45,114 nucleotides of DNA, from the NCBI GenBank assembly GCA_038063315.1, contig JBBTVI010000013.1, forward strand, positions 1 through 45,114, read 5' to 3'. This document shows, piece by piece, positions 30,836 through 38,647 of this stretch. Under the pieces are notes generated by a model, which saw only the letters and a program-made list of their open reading frames with translations, searched no databases and was not told the DNA's origin. The first letter of the stretch is position 1. The number at the start of each line of letters is the position of its first letter. A program made the position numbers and the translations under genes. The stretch comes from JBBTVI01 sp038063315. GTDB lineage: Bacteria > Patescibacteriota > Minisyncoccia > Sungbacterales > HO2-52-23.

Positions 30836-33319
30836 TTACGATTTGCTGACCTTTTCAATCGGCGGGACATAACGTTTGAGGGAAAGCGAATTCAGGACAA
30901 CGGAGACAGAGCTGAAGGCCATCGCAAATCCCGCGATTTCGGGGCGGAGCGTTGCCTGGGAGAAATTGAAGAAAATCCGTCCGGCGCCTCCGAGCGATTG
31001 GGCGACCGCCAAAACCCAGGGCGCAGGAACGCCGAATGATGTCTGCGTGATAAGGAGGTGTATCCCGCCCGCAATCGGTATTGCGATGACATTGTAGAAA
31101 AACGCCCAGAAAAGATTCTGCCACACTTTGCGGATTGTTTTTCCGGAGAGCTGGATGGCTGTGACGACATCGCGCAGATCGTCTTTGACAAGAATCACCT
31201 GCCCGGTCTGAACAGCGACGTCCGTGCCGGAGCCCACGGCAATGCCGACGTCGGCCTGCGCGAGCGCGGGCGAATCGTTGATGCCGTCGCCGACCATAGC
31301 CACGCGCTTGCCTTCCCCCTGGAGTTTTTTGACGGTCTCGGCTTTGGCCTGCGGGAGCACTTCGGCCATGACGCGGTCAATGCCGACCTGCCTCCCGATT
31401 GCCTCGGCGGTTTTGATGTTGTCTCCCGTTATCATGACGATTTCTTTTTTCATCTGTTTGAGCGCCGCGATCGCTTCGGCCGCAAAGGGCTTCAGGGTGT
31501 CAGCCATCGCGATGAGCGCGACGAGTTTGCCGTCGAGTACCATAAAGACAACGGTCTTGGCCTCATTTTGAAGGCGCGTCCGTTCCAGTTCCGCGCTTGC
31601 GGTCTCAAGGCCGAGGTCACCCATATAAAAATGATTTCCGATCGCGATTTTTTTGCCGTCCACCATGCCGATGACTCCTTTTCCCGCAATCGCCGTAAAA
31701 TCTTTCGGCTCCGGCAGTTCTTTCCCCGTTTTTTTGCCGCGTTCGATGATAGCACGCGCCAAAGGATGCTCGCTGCCGCGCTCTACGGATGCCGCGAAGT
31801 AGGCGATGTCATCTTCTTTGTATGACGGATCAATGCGGACGATATCCGTGACCTCCGGTTTGCCGATGGTGAGCGTCCCAGTTTTATCAAACATGATGGC
31901 GTCCACTTTATACGCTTTTTCCAGCGCTTCCCCTCCTTTAAGAATGATGCCGAATTTCGCGGCGCGGCCAATCCCGACGACCAATGCGGTTGGCGTCGCA
32001 AGACCCATGGCGCAGGGGCAGGAGATGACGAGGACCGCGATCATCCGCAACAGGCCGGTGCGGAAAGGAAGGGCCGCAAAAAATACCCATCCGACAAAAA
32101 CGAGGACGGAAAGGATGACGACGGCCGGAACAAAGCGCTCGCTGATTTTATCCACGAGATTTTGAATGGGCGCGCGCGCGGCCTGCGCTTCCTCCACCAT
32201 GCGGATGATTTGGTAGAGCAGAGTGTCTTTTCCCACTTTTGTCGCGCGGAATTTGAGAAGGCCTTCCTGATTGACGGTCGCGCCGATCACCTGATCCCCG
32301 ACTGTGCGCGACACCGGCATTGATTCGCCCGTCACAACCTTTTCATCAATATGGGTTTTTCCTTCAGTCACAATGCCGTCCACCGGGATTTTCTCTCCGG
32401 GCCGGACGAGGATAATTTCGCCTTCTTTCAAATTATCGATCGGGACTGTGATTTCTTTGCCGTCGCGGATAACGTGCGCCTCTTTTGCCTCCAGTTTCAA
32501 AAGCTCTTTGATCGCGGCCGACGCCCGTCCTTTTGCGAGGATTTCGATGTAGCGGCCGAGGAGGATGAATGTCAACAGCGCCGCGGACGACTCCCAGAAC
32601 GGATGGTCAATGTTGAAGAAAAGGAATCCGATGGCGCTGTAAAAATATGCGGCCGAGGTGCCGAGCGCCACGAGAACATCCATGTTAGCCGATCCCACAC
32701 GGATGGACGTATAGGAATTTCTGTAAAAAGGCCAGGCGATGATGAATTGGATCGGCGTTGACAGAATCCAATAGAGGTAGTTGAGGTCAATCCGGAATGG
32801 CGGGCTTGCAACATTGATGAATAAACCGGTAACCGCCTTTAAGGGTTGGGCCACAAACCAGAAAAAATAATTCGTGAGGTACCCGCCGTATGCGAAGGCG
32901 CTCGCTCCGGCGCCCGGCGCCTGCGGAACCGCAATATTGAGAAAATCAAACAGCTCGTGCACGTGCGTGACGTTGAACATGTGGATGAGCATGTAGTAGA
33001 GGACGATGGGCGCTGAAAGCATGGCGGCCGCAATGAAGCGGCGCCGGGCCTCGCTGATCCTGCGCGCCTCGGTTCTTTCCTCGTCTTCCGGGGTGCCGCC
33101 CGCCTCATCCGGCCGGATGATGTCGTAGCCGAGTTTGTGCACTAATTCGTCAATTTTCTCCAGCGAAATTTTGGCCTCGTCAAATTCAATCGCCGTCTTC
33201 TCAGACCCGTAATTTGTGGAAATGGCAACAATGCCCGGTTGTTTACCCACCAGCTTATCAATGAGTATCGAGCAGGACGCGCAATGCATTCCCTTGACTT
33301 TCAATACAAGTTTTTTCAT
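30836..33319 (-). CDS. copA: Copper-exporting P1B-type ATPase CopA
   Basis: An 827-residue transport ATPase. N-terminal HMA domain with GMHCASC (residues 10-16), then a linker, eight membrane helices, the intramembrane metal motif CPC (VISCPCAMGLATPTAL), the phosphorylation site DKTGTLTIGKPEVTD, the actuator TGES (VVTGESMPVSR) and the hinge GDGINDSPALAQADVGIAVGSGTDVA. The CPC motif and the HMA site indicate Cu(I) export. The loop between the first two helices is unusually long (about residues 115-190, with PQAPGAGASAFAYGGY and a His-containing FNVTHVHELF), as in some environmental CopA proteins. It is followed on the same strand by the coiled-coil and cohesin genes and CopZ, and lies 5 bp behind the CuA-type cupredoxin gene. 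Confidence 0.96.
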   Translation of the reverse strand: MKKLVLKVKGMHCASCSILIDKLVGKQPGIVAISTNYGSEKTAIEFDEAKISLEKIDELVHKLGYDIIRPDEAGGTPEDEERTEARRISEARRRFIAAAMLSAPIVLYYMLIHMFNVTHVHELFDFLNIAVPQAPGAGASAFAYGGYLTNYFFWFVAQPLKAVTGLFINVASPPFRIDLNYLYWILSTPIQFIIAWPFYRNSYTSIRVGSANMDVLVALGTSAAYFYSAIGFLFFNIDHPFWESSAALLTFILLGRYIEILAKGRASAAIKELLKLEAKEAHVIRDGKEITVPIDNLKEGEIILVRPGEKIPVDGIVTEGKTHIDEKVVTGESMPVSRTVGDQVIGATVNQEGLLKFRATKVGKDTLLYQIIRMVEEAQAARAPIQNLVDKISERFVPAVVILSVLVFVGWVFFAALPFRTGLLRMIAVLVISCPCAMGLATPTALVVGIGRAAKFGIILKGGEALEKAYKVDAIMFDKTGTLTIGKPEVTDIVRIDPSYKEDDIAYFAASVERGSEHPLARAIIERGKKTGKELPEPKDFTAIAGKGVIGMVDGKKIAIGNHFYMGDLGLETASAELERTRLQNEAKTVVFMVLDGKLVALIAMADTLKPFAAEAIAALKQMKKEIVMITGDNIKTAEAIGRQVGIDRVMAEVLPQAKAETVKKLQGEGKRVAMVGDGINDSPALAQADVGIAVGSGTDVAVQTGQVILVKDDLRDVVTAIQLSGKTIRKVWQNLFWAFFYNVIAIPIAGGIHLLITQTSFGVPAPWVLAVAQSLGGAGRIFFNFSQATLRPEIAGFAMAFSSVSVVLNSLSLKRYVPPIEKVSKS

Positions 33320-33324
33320 ATGAA

Positions 33325-33762
33325 TTATTGCGTCTGAGAGACGATATTTTGGACGCGGAGCGTGCCGATCATATCAAAATGCGTGCGGAGCTTGCCGTCC
33401 ACCACGCCTTCACCGCAGGGCACGGAGCAGTAAAGCGGAAATTCTCCGGCCTGCGTGACGTCAAACTCAATCGTGATAGTTTCGTTTGCAGGCATCCGCT
33501 GCGAGATGCCAAAGGCATCAATCGCGAGGCCGTGGTCGTATTCATCCTCGTTGACGACGGTCATCACGATATGATCGCCGCGGGTTGCGTTGATTGTTTC
33601 CGGCTCGAATCGCCATTGGTCTTTTTTGGCAATAACGGTAATAGGTATGATATTGCCCGTGACAACGGGCGCCGATCCCTCGGGCAGCAAAAACGCCCGG
33701 TAGAAAATTCCCCCGCCGACAACGATAACCGCCAGTATTCCGATGATCGCGTATTTATTCAT
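33325..33762 (-). CDS. Membrane-anchored CuA-type cupredoxin (COX2/N2OR-like)
   Basis: A 145-residue protein with an N-terminal membrane anchor (about 4-24) and one cupredoxin domain facing outward. The likely copper ligands are H77 (YDHG), C112 and C116 (YCSVPCGEG), H128 and M131 (THFDM), i.e. the full CuA set of cytochrome oxidase subunit II and nitrous-oxide reductase. The spacing is odd: C116 and H128 are 11 residues apart instead of the usual 3, with VVDGKLRT inserted between CGEG and the His. The start MNKYAII is chosen because the extra residues of the longer frame precede the anchor. It lies 5 bp from copA, so copper delivery or sensing outside the membrane is inferred; no oxidase catalytic subunit is in view. 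Confidence 0.8.
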   Translation of the reverse strand: MNKYAIIGILAVIVVGGGIFYRAFLLPEGSAPVVTGNIIPITVIAKKDQWRFEPETINATRGDHIVMTVVNEDEYDHGLAIDAFGISQRMPANETITIEFDVTQAGEFPLYCSVPCGEGVVDGKLRTHFDMIGTLRVQNIVSQTQ

Positions 33763-33873
33763 TGGATTGATCAAAAAGTGCCACCGATATTGTAAAATTG
33801 GCCATTGCTCCACACTCGTGTCGCTGCGGGTTGGCCATTTTTTATTGTCACCTCAATAAAGAAATCTCCTTGG

Positions 33874-34578
33874 CTAAAATTTGGGTGATGGTATATCGGT
33901 ATCGGGAGTATAAATATCGTTTAATTTTGATCTGGTGAGAGGTCCAACGAAGCCCGTTTGCGGAATACCGTGTTTAGCTTGGAATCTTTTTACGGCCTTG
34001 AGGGTTAATTTTCCAAAGTACCCGGTGATAAGTTTTTCGGGATAGATGGAGGTATCCATGGAAAGATCTGTTTGCAGCAGGGAAACCGCAGAATTTATCA
34101 TTCCAAAGCGGAGATTCTGAAAATATTTTTGCGCACCCCGCGTTGCGAGGATGTAAGAATCAAAAGATTTGTCCCAAAATGAAGAAACAGCACCTTCAAT
34201 GATTTGATTAACAGAAAAGGCATCATGGGACTTTACCTTGTCTTTGTCGACAAAAATTTTCTGCATGCTACCCACAGGATACATTTTTACACAAGTATTA
34301 AAAGTGGTGTCGCCGCTTATATAAGATACACGGTTAATTTCTATATCAAGAAAATATCTGGCCGGGTGGCGGACTGGCCTATCTGTGGGGCATCCTGATG
34401 GCGATGCAAGGCACGCTTCGTCGTACGCATTTTGGTAATGGACCAATTTTATCGCGCCAGTGATTTTACAGGTGGGAGTTGGCGCAGGGGGACTTGCCAA
34501 GATGGCTGCCCCACTGAAACACGCAACGATTGATAAAAAGATAGCGATTGATTTTATGACCGCCTTGTTGATGGACAT
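33874..34578 (-). CDS. Exported protein with C-terminal peptidoglycan-binding domain
   Basis: A 234-residue protein. Residues 1-28 are a signal peptide; an IVAC word at about 17-20 could be a lipobox, so lipoprotein processing is possible. The middle part has a conserved-looking CKITGAIKLV and three further cysteines within 50 residues, and unknown function. The C-terminal 60 residues are a PG_binding_1 domain (LITGYFGKLTLKAVKRFQAKHGIPQTGFVGPLTRSKLNDI), which holds exported proteins to the wall and is frequent in CPR genomes. The ATG at 34578 lies 13 bp after the upstream stop; the frame begins earlier but would overlap that gene. Sits within the copper region without an obvious metal site. 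Confidence 0.75.
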   Translation of the reverse strand: MSINKAVIKSIAIFLSIVACFSGAAILASPPAPTPTCKITGAIKLVHYQNAYDEACLASPSGCPTDRPVRHPARYFLDIEINRVSYISGDTTFNTCVKMYPVGSMQKIFVDKDKVKSHDAFSVNQIIEGAVSSFWDKSFDSYILATRGAQKYFQNLRFGMINSAVSLLQTDLSMDTSIYPEKLITGYFGKLTLKAVKRFQAKHGIPQTGFVGPLTRSKLNDIYTPDTDIPSPKF

Positions 34579-34591
34579 ACAAATGTTAAGA

Positions 34592-35656
34592 TCACACACT
34601 TTTCGGCTTAATGAATTTGGATACGGCAAAACTCAGAAGCGCGATCAAGACAATGGAAACGGATAAAAGGATCCACCACGCGGCGGTTTTTGATATGACA
34701 CTGTCTTTGACATTAACCCAAAAACTTGCAGTGAGGGCCTGATCCGGGGCAAGGCCGGCGTCAGCGGGGCGAAAGCGGACAAACAGTTTATATAGTCCTG
34801 CGGACGGAAAATCGACATGGGCAATGTATGCGACCACGGGAATTGTATCGCCGGCGGATCCATGCGCGAACGCCTGTCGTATTAATTTTTTTCCGGTCTC
34901 TCCCACGGTATCCATGTGCTCTGTCGGAACGACGTGGAAATGCCGCACAACGGTCAGGTCGCCTTTGATCGCGACGACATGGAGCGGCGCTCCGAGGTAT
35001 TCCTGGAGAATGGCGCCGTTTCCGGTGAGCGTACGAATCTCAAGCGTCAATTCGTCCATCCGGTTTTTGACCAGGTCCGGTACATGCGCAAGCGTCACCT
35101 GGTAGTTTCCGACAATCACGTTTCGGCCGATGGAGATATTGCGTTGTCTCGGCGTAACGTCCGGGCCGACATTGAAAACCGGATGCCCGATGATACGGGT
35201 ATTGCCGCCGGACGAAAATTGGGACCACACTTTATATTGCCCGGATTCGTCAAAAGTATGTTCAGCGACCATGTGTCCCGGGGTTGAGGTCGGCGTCGGG
35301 AAAATATGGAAAAATCCGCCGAGGTCGTCTGTCCGCACGCCGAAGGCGTGCATCAATTTTGTCTGTACCACATCGAGCGTGCTGTATAAAACCGGCGCGC
35401 CAGAGGGCTGTTCCGTCATGTAAAAATCAAGCCGCGCGTTCGTTCCGGCCGATAGCGGTGCGGGCGTCACATTCAATGCCGCCGCAGCGCCGGTGCGGAT
35501 GTTCTGTTCTTCCAATACAGACGTCACGGTCTCTACGGGGACGCCGTCTGCTATAATCTCGCCGTGGGCGAGACACCATAAGGGGAAAAGACCTATGAAT
35601 AGAGACAAGCCTATCGCCGCAAGGTTTTTTCGGTTTTCGTTTTGCGTTTTAATCAT
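34592..35656 (-). CDS. Exported, C-terminally anchored protein with YtkA/FixH-like domains
   Basis: A 354-residue protein with signal peptide (about 1-31, ending CLA) and a C-terminal membrane helix (about 323-345). Between are two or three beta-sandwich domains. The first has KLMHAFGVRTDDLGGFFHIFP, HMVAEHTFDESGQYKVWSQF, resembling YtkA-like/FixH-type proteins found with heavy-metal genes. Repeated pattern HFHVVPTEHMD and YIAHVDFPSAGLYKLFVRF is seen further on, so the domain occurs twice. Many His and Met residues could bind copper. It precedes the PG-binding gene by 13 bp and follows the multicopper oxidase gene, separated by a family A element. Function unknown; a periplasmic-side copper role is inferred from context. 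Confidence 0.7.
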   Translation of the reverse strand: MIKTQNENRKNLAAIGLSLFIGLFPLWCLAHGEIIADGVPVETVTSVLEEQNIRTGAAAALNVTPAPLSAGTNARLDFYMTEQPSGAPVLYSTLDVVQTKLMHAFGVRTDDLGGFFHIFPTPTSTPGHMVAEHTFDESGQYKVWSQFSSGGNTRIIGHPVFNVGPDVTPRQRNISIGRNVIVGNYQVTLAHVPDLVKNRMDELTLEIRTLTGNGAILQEYLGAPLHVVAIKGDLTVVRHFHVVPTEHMDTVGETGKKLIRQAFAHGSAGDTIPVVAYIAHVDFPSAGLYKLFVRFRPADAGLAPDQALTASFWVNVKDSVISKTAAWWILLSVSIVLIALLSFAVSKFIKPKSV

Positions 35657-35672
35657 ACTGAACGCACCTCAT

Positions 35673-35816
35673 TAAACTTTGACACGTTTTAGGTGCTATT
35701 TCAAAAAGGCGGCCCTTAAAATCCCCCTCAGTCCCCCTTTTTCAAAGGGGGAAGCATTCCCCTCCCTTTGCAAAAGGGAGGTTGGGAGGGATTTTCTGAA
35801 AATCTGTCAAAGTTTA
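35673..35816. mobile_element. Family A MITE-like element, copy 3, with near-perfect target duplication
   Basis: Ends TAAACTTTGACA and its complement enclose a 144-bp element. The flanks GCACCTCAT (35664-35672) and GTACCTCAT (35817-35825) match at 8 of 9 bases, as expected of a target-site duplication. The inside differs from copies 1 and 2: it is a nested palindrome with AAAATCCC/GGGATTTT outer arms and two inner hairpins (CCCCCTTT/AAAGGGGG and CCTCCCTTT/AAAGGGAGG), a type of repeat seen in many bacterial genomes. Inserted 1 bp after the stop codon of the multicopper oxidase. Confidence 0.75.
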
Positions 35817-35826
35817 GTACCTCATT

Positions 35827-37023
35827 TTATTGTAACGGGCGAATCGGTTCATATCCTTCGTATTTGAATAGTGTAATCATACCGGCCGCGGCGTGATGGA
35901 CGTGGTGGCAATGCAAGAGCCATGGTCCGGGATTGTTAGCGTCAACCAAAATATCGAGGGTCTCGCCGGGGTTGATGGTGATGGTGTTATGTTCTTCTTG
36001 CGCCGCAGCTGCCAGCGTGAATCCGTCGCGCGCAACAACGCGGAAACTGTGGCCGTGCAAGTGCATCGGGTGCGATGCGGCGGTGCCGACATTGATGAAA
36101 CGAACGAGCGCTCTCTCTCCTTTTTGGATCGGCAAAATGTCGGTGTAGGGAAAAATCCGGCCGTTGATCGTAAACGTGTTGAAATCCGGAATGGCCCCCA
36201 TGGCCCCGGAGCCGTGCACATGGCCCACGGCGGTGTTCGCGCCTCCGGCAAGAATCTCCCATTCGTCCAAAATTAAAGTATAGTCGCGGTCATACTCCGT
36301 CGCATTCTTCGGTGTTATACGCTGTTGCCGCAATTCCTCCACAATAAACGCGCCGGAGAGGCCCATGTCGAGCTGCTGGGCTGATGTCTCGTGCGAATAG
36401 CCGTGCGTGTGGTAAAACCGCGTTCCTGCGGGAAGAGCCGTGAATTCATAACGAAATTCTTTTCCGGGTTGAATCGCCTCCTGCGTGACTCCGGCAACGC
36501 CGTCCATCTGCCAGGGTACGTCAAGGCCGTGCCAATGCACTGTTGTCGCATCAGGGAGATTGTTTTTGACGATAACGCGCACTTTGTCGCCTTCTATGAC
36601 GCGGATTTCCGGCCCGGGAATCTGATTATTGTATCCCCAGACATGCACCCATTTGCCGGGCGCGTACTCCCAGCGGAATTCGTCGGCCTCAAGCCGGAAT
36701 TCCTTATAACCGTCTTCGGCCATGACAAAAGCAAGAGACCCGGTGCGGTTTAACGGATTTTTGAGCGGCAATTTTTCAAGGACGGCCGTACTGGGCACAT
36801 CGCGCATATGTCCGTCCGCAGCCATGCCGTTTGCCATCATTCCGTGCCCAGTATCCCCCGTTGCTTGGTGGAGAAACCGAAGCGGAAGATGATAGACGAA
36901 GGTGATAATAAGAAATGCCGAGACAGCGGCTAAAAACCAAAAGCGGGAGCGCAGAATGCGTTGATCCGCGTCTCTTGTGTTATCCTTGTCTTTGTTATCG
37001 GTTGTGATTGTGGGGGCGTTCAT
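35827..37023 (-). CDS. Two-domain multicopper oxidase (laccase-like)
   Basis: A 398-residue enzyme with an N-terminal membrane anchor (about 27-45), a Met/His-rich linker (GHGMMANGMAADGHM, 59-73) and two cupredoxin domains. The four copper motifs are complete: HWHG (H163, H165), HTHG (H205, H207), HPMHLHGH (H318, H321, H323) and HCHHVHHAAAGM (H371, C372, H373, H377, M382), so type 1 and trinuclear sites should form; the axial ligand is Met. It should oxidise Cu(I) or small organic substrates with O2 as acceptor, outside the membrane. Two-domain forms usually work as trimers. Position between the copper proteins and the lack of any methionine-rich CueO-like insert leave its substrate open. Its stop is 1 bp from the target duplication of a family A element. 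Confidence 0.93.
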   Translation of the reverse strand: MNAPTITTDNKDKDNTRDADQRILRSRFWFLAAVSAFLIITFVYHLPLRFLHQATGDTGHGMMANGMAADGHMRDVPSTAVLEKLPLKNPLNRTGSLAFVMAEDGYKEFRLEADEFRWEYAPGKWVHVWGYNNQIPGPEIRVIEGDKVRVIVKNNLPDATTVHWHGLDVPWQMDGVAGVTQEAIQPGKEFRYEFTALPAGTRFYHTHGYSHETSAQQLDMGLSGAFIVEELRQQRITPKNATEYDRDYTLILDEWEILAGGANTAVGHVHGSGAMGAIPDFNTFTINGRIFPYTDILPIQKGERALVRFINVGTAASHPMHLHGHSFRVVARDGFTLAAAAQEEHNTITINPGETLDILVDANNPGPWLLHCHHVHHAAAGMITLFKYEGYEPIRPLQ

Positions 37024-37063
37024 AAAAAATTATATTCATATCATACCACCACATTGAGGAAAA

Positions 37064-37304
37064 GTAATCCTTCACGGCCCTATCAATATCGCCATTACAT
37101 GCGTCATTGCGAGGAGCGCAGCGGAGCGACGAAGCAATCCATAACAGAAACCCTGGATTGCTTCGCCTTCGGCTCGCAATGACACCTATTCGTCATTGCG
37201 AGGAGTCCTGCTGCAGGACGACGAAGCAATCCAGAGGCCATGGATTGCCGCGCGACCCCTCGACGGACTCGGGGTCGCTCGCAATGACTGCTGTGAGGGA
37301 TTAC
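37064..37304. repeat. Family B dispersed repeat, locus 6 (double core)
   Basis: Two cores in tandem (37103-37183 and 37192-37288), both GTCATTGCGAG...GCAATGAC. The ends are GTAATCCTTCACGGC and the complement of GTAATCCCTCACAGC. It is the 289-bp space between the DUF3999-like gene and the oxidase start; its right end is 9 bp from the DUF3999-like stop. Confidence 0.85.
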
Positions 37305-37312
37305 GAGGAAAA

Positions 37313-38647
37313 CTATAGACGTTTGGCTTGTTTCATCATTCGGAACAGGAAAAAGGCCAGAAGCGCGACGATAATTCCGAGGACGGCTGATAAAAGATAC
37401 GGCGCGCGTTCGGTTAGCGGTTTCTTCGGGAGAACAGGTGGGATATACGTCGGGTTTTTCTCCACGGGTCCGGCGGCAACACGGTGGAGCGTTTCTGTAT
37501 CAACATAACGTGAGACATATTCAATATCGTATTGCGGACGCGATGCCGAGGGATTGCCCAAGTATGTCGTGTATTGCGCGCCTGGAGTGAGACGGAACAC
37601 GACGTTTCTGACGAGTCCAAAAAGAGAGATGCCCGCCACGGCGATCGGCCGGTCGTCGCGATTCACAATCGTTATTTTGAGATACCGCGTGTTTGATTCC
37701 GGATACTCAAAAGAGAGGCGCGCGCCGGAAAATTGCGGGGTTGCGATTGCATAAATGACGCCGTATCCAAGCGGGCGCCATTCTTTTTGGTCGTTCGATG
37801 AGGCAATCGTGATCGCGCGGTTAAAATTGCGGTCCGTTGTCTCAATGTGTCCTCGCCGATGCGGAATTCCGAGCGCCCCGAGGTCGAGAATAAATTCGGT
37901 TGTCTGTTCCTGAGTATTTTCCATCCGTGTGAGTGCGGGCGTATAGCTGATTTCCCGGGCGGCGCGCCGCATTTCGCGCGCTACTGTTGCTCCGCGCACA
38001 GCGAGTGGACTTTCGCCCGCATCGGCAATCGTCGCGCGGAGGTACCTGTACGTCGCATCGGGATAACGCACTGTTGTGTCCCGTACCTTGACCGGATTGA
38101 TGTCTCTGACGGTATAGTCGAAAATTTGGCCTTTGGGATTCAGGGTGCGCCACTCTGTCTGGTCGTTGCTTCCTGCTATCTCGACGATTCTTCGGAAGTT
38201 TTCCGATGGGGTTTCGATGGTAACCGCATTATGGAACGCGCCGGCTGATCCTAAATCCAGGAGAAAACTCGTTTCTTTCCCCGATACTGATGATAGATTG
38301 AACATCCGGCCGGACAACCGTTCGATACCGGACTCGGCCTCATCCGTTGCCAACGCATAAGGGACAATCTCATCACCGTCCACATTCGCAATGCGAAAAT
38401 CCGCAAGATCCGGCCGAAGATGCGCGAAAAACTCCGCAGGAAGTTCCATCAGGACAAAATCGGATTTCTCCATGGTCCCTCCGGAGATGCCGCTTTGAAA
38501 TTGCCATGATTCCTTTATGAACTGTGATTTATCAGGGATGCTTAATGCCTGTATCGTGCCCGCGCCAAAAAAGAAAACCACGGCGAAAAGCCCGGCGCCG
38601 AGAACGTAGAGCGGTTTAAACGATATGAAAGCAATGCGTGTCTTCAT
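37313..38647 (-). CDS. DUF3999-like exported protein with C-terminal anchor
   Basis: A 444-residue protein. Signal peptide or anchor (about 14-34), then repeated beta-rich domains with discoidin-like patterns (FLLDLGSAGAFHNAVTIETPSENFRRIVEIAGSNDQTEWRTL and FILDLGALGIPHRRGHIETTDRNFNRAITIASSNDQKEWRPL), i.e. two copies of one module, and a final membrane helix (about 414-434) with a basic cytoplasmic tail. DUF3999 proteins of this type are known as partners of DUF2339 membrane proteins, and here the DUF2339 gene overlaps by 4 bp upstream (ATGA). The modules look like carbohydrate- or glycan-binding folds, so surface binding is plausible, but the function is unknown. Confidence 0.75.
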   Translation of the reverse strand: MKTRIAFISFKPLYVLGAGLFAVVFFFGAGTIQALSIPDKSQFIKESWQFQSGISGGTMEKSDFVLMELPAEFFAHLRPDLADFRIANVDGDEIVPYALATDEAESGIERLSGRMFNLSSVSGKETSFLLDLGSAGAFHNAVTIETPSENFRRIVEIAGSNDQTEWRTLNPKGQIFDYTVRDINPVKVRDTTVRYPDATYRYLRATIADAGESPLAVRGATVAREMRRAAREISYTPALTRMENTQEQTTEFILDLGALGIPHRRGHIETTDRNFNRAITIASSNDQKEWRPLGYGVIYAIATPQFSGARLSFEYPESNTRYLKITIVNRDDRPIAVAGISLFGLVRNVVFRLTPGAQYTTYLGNPSASRPQYDIEYVSRYVDTETLHRVAAGPVEKNPTYIPPVLPKKPLTERAPYLLSAVLGIIVALLAFFLFRMMKQAKRL

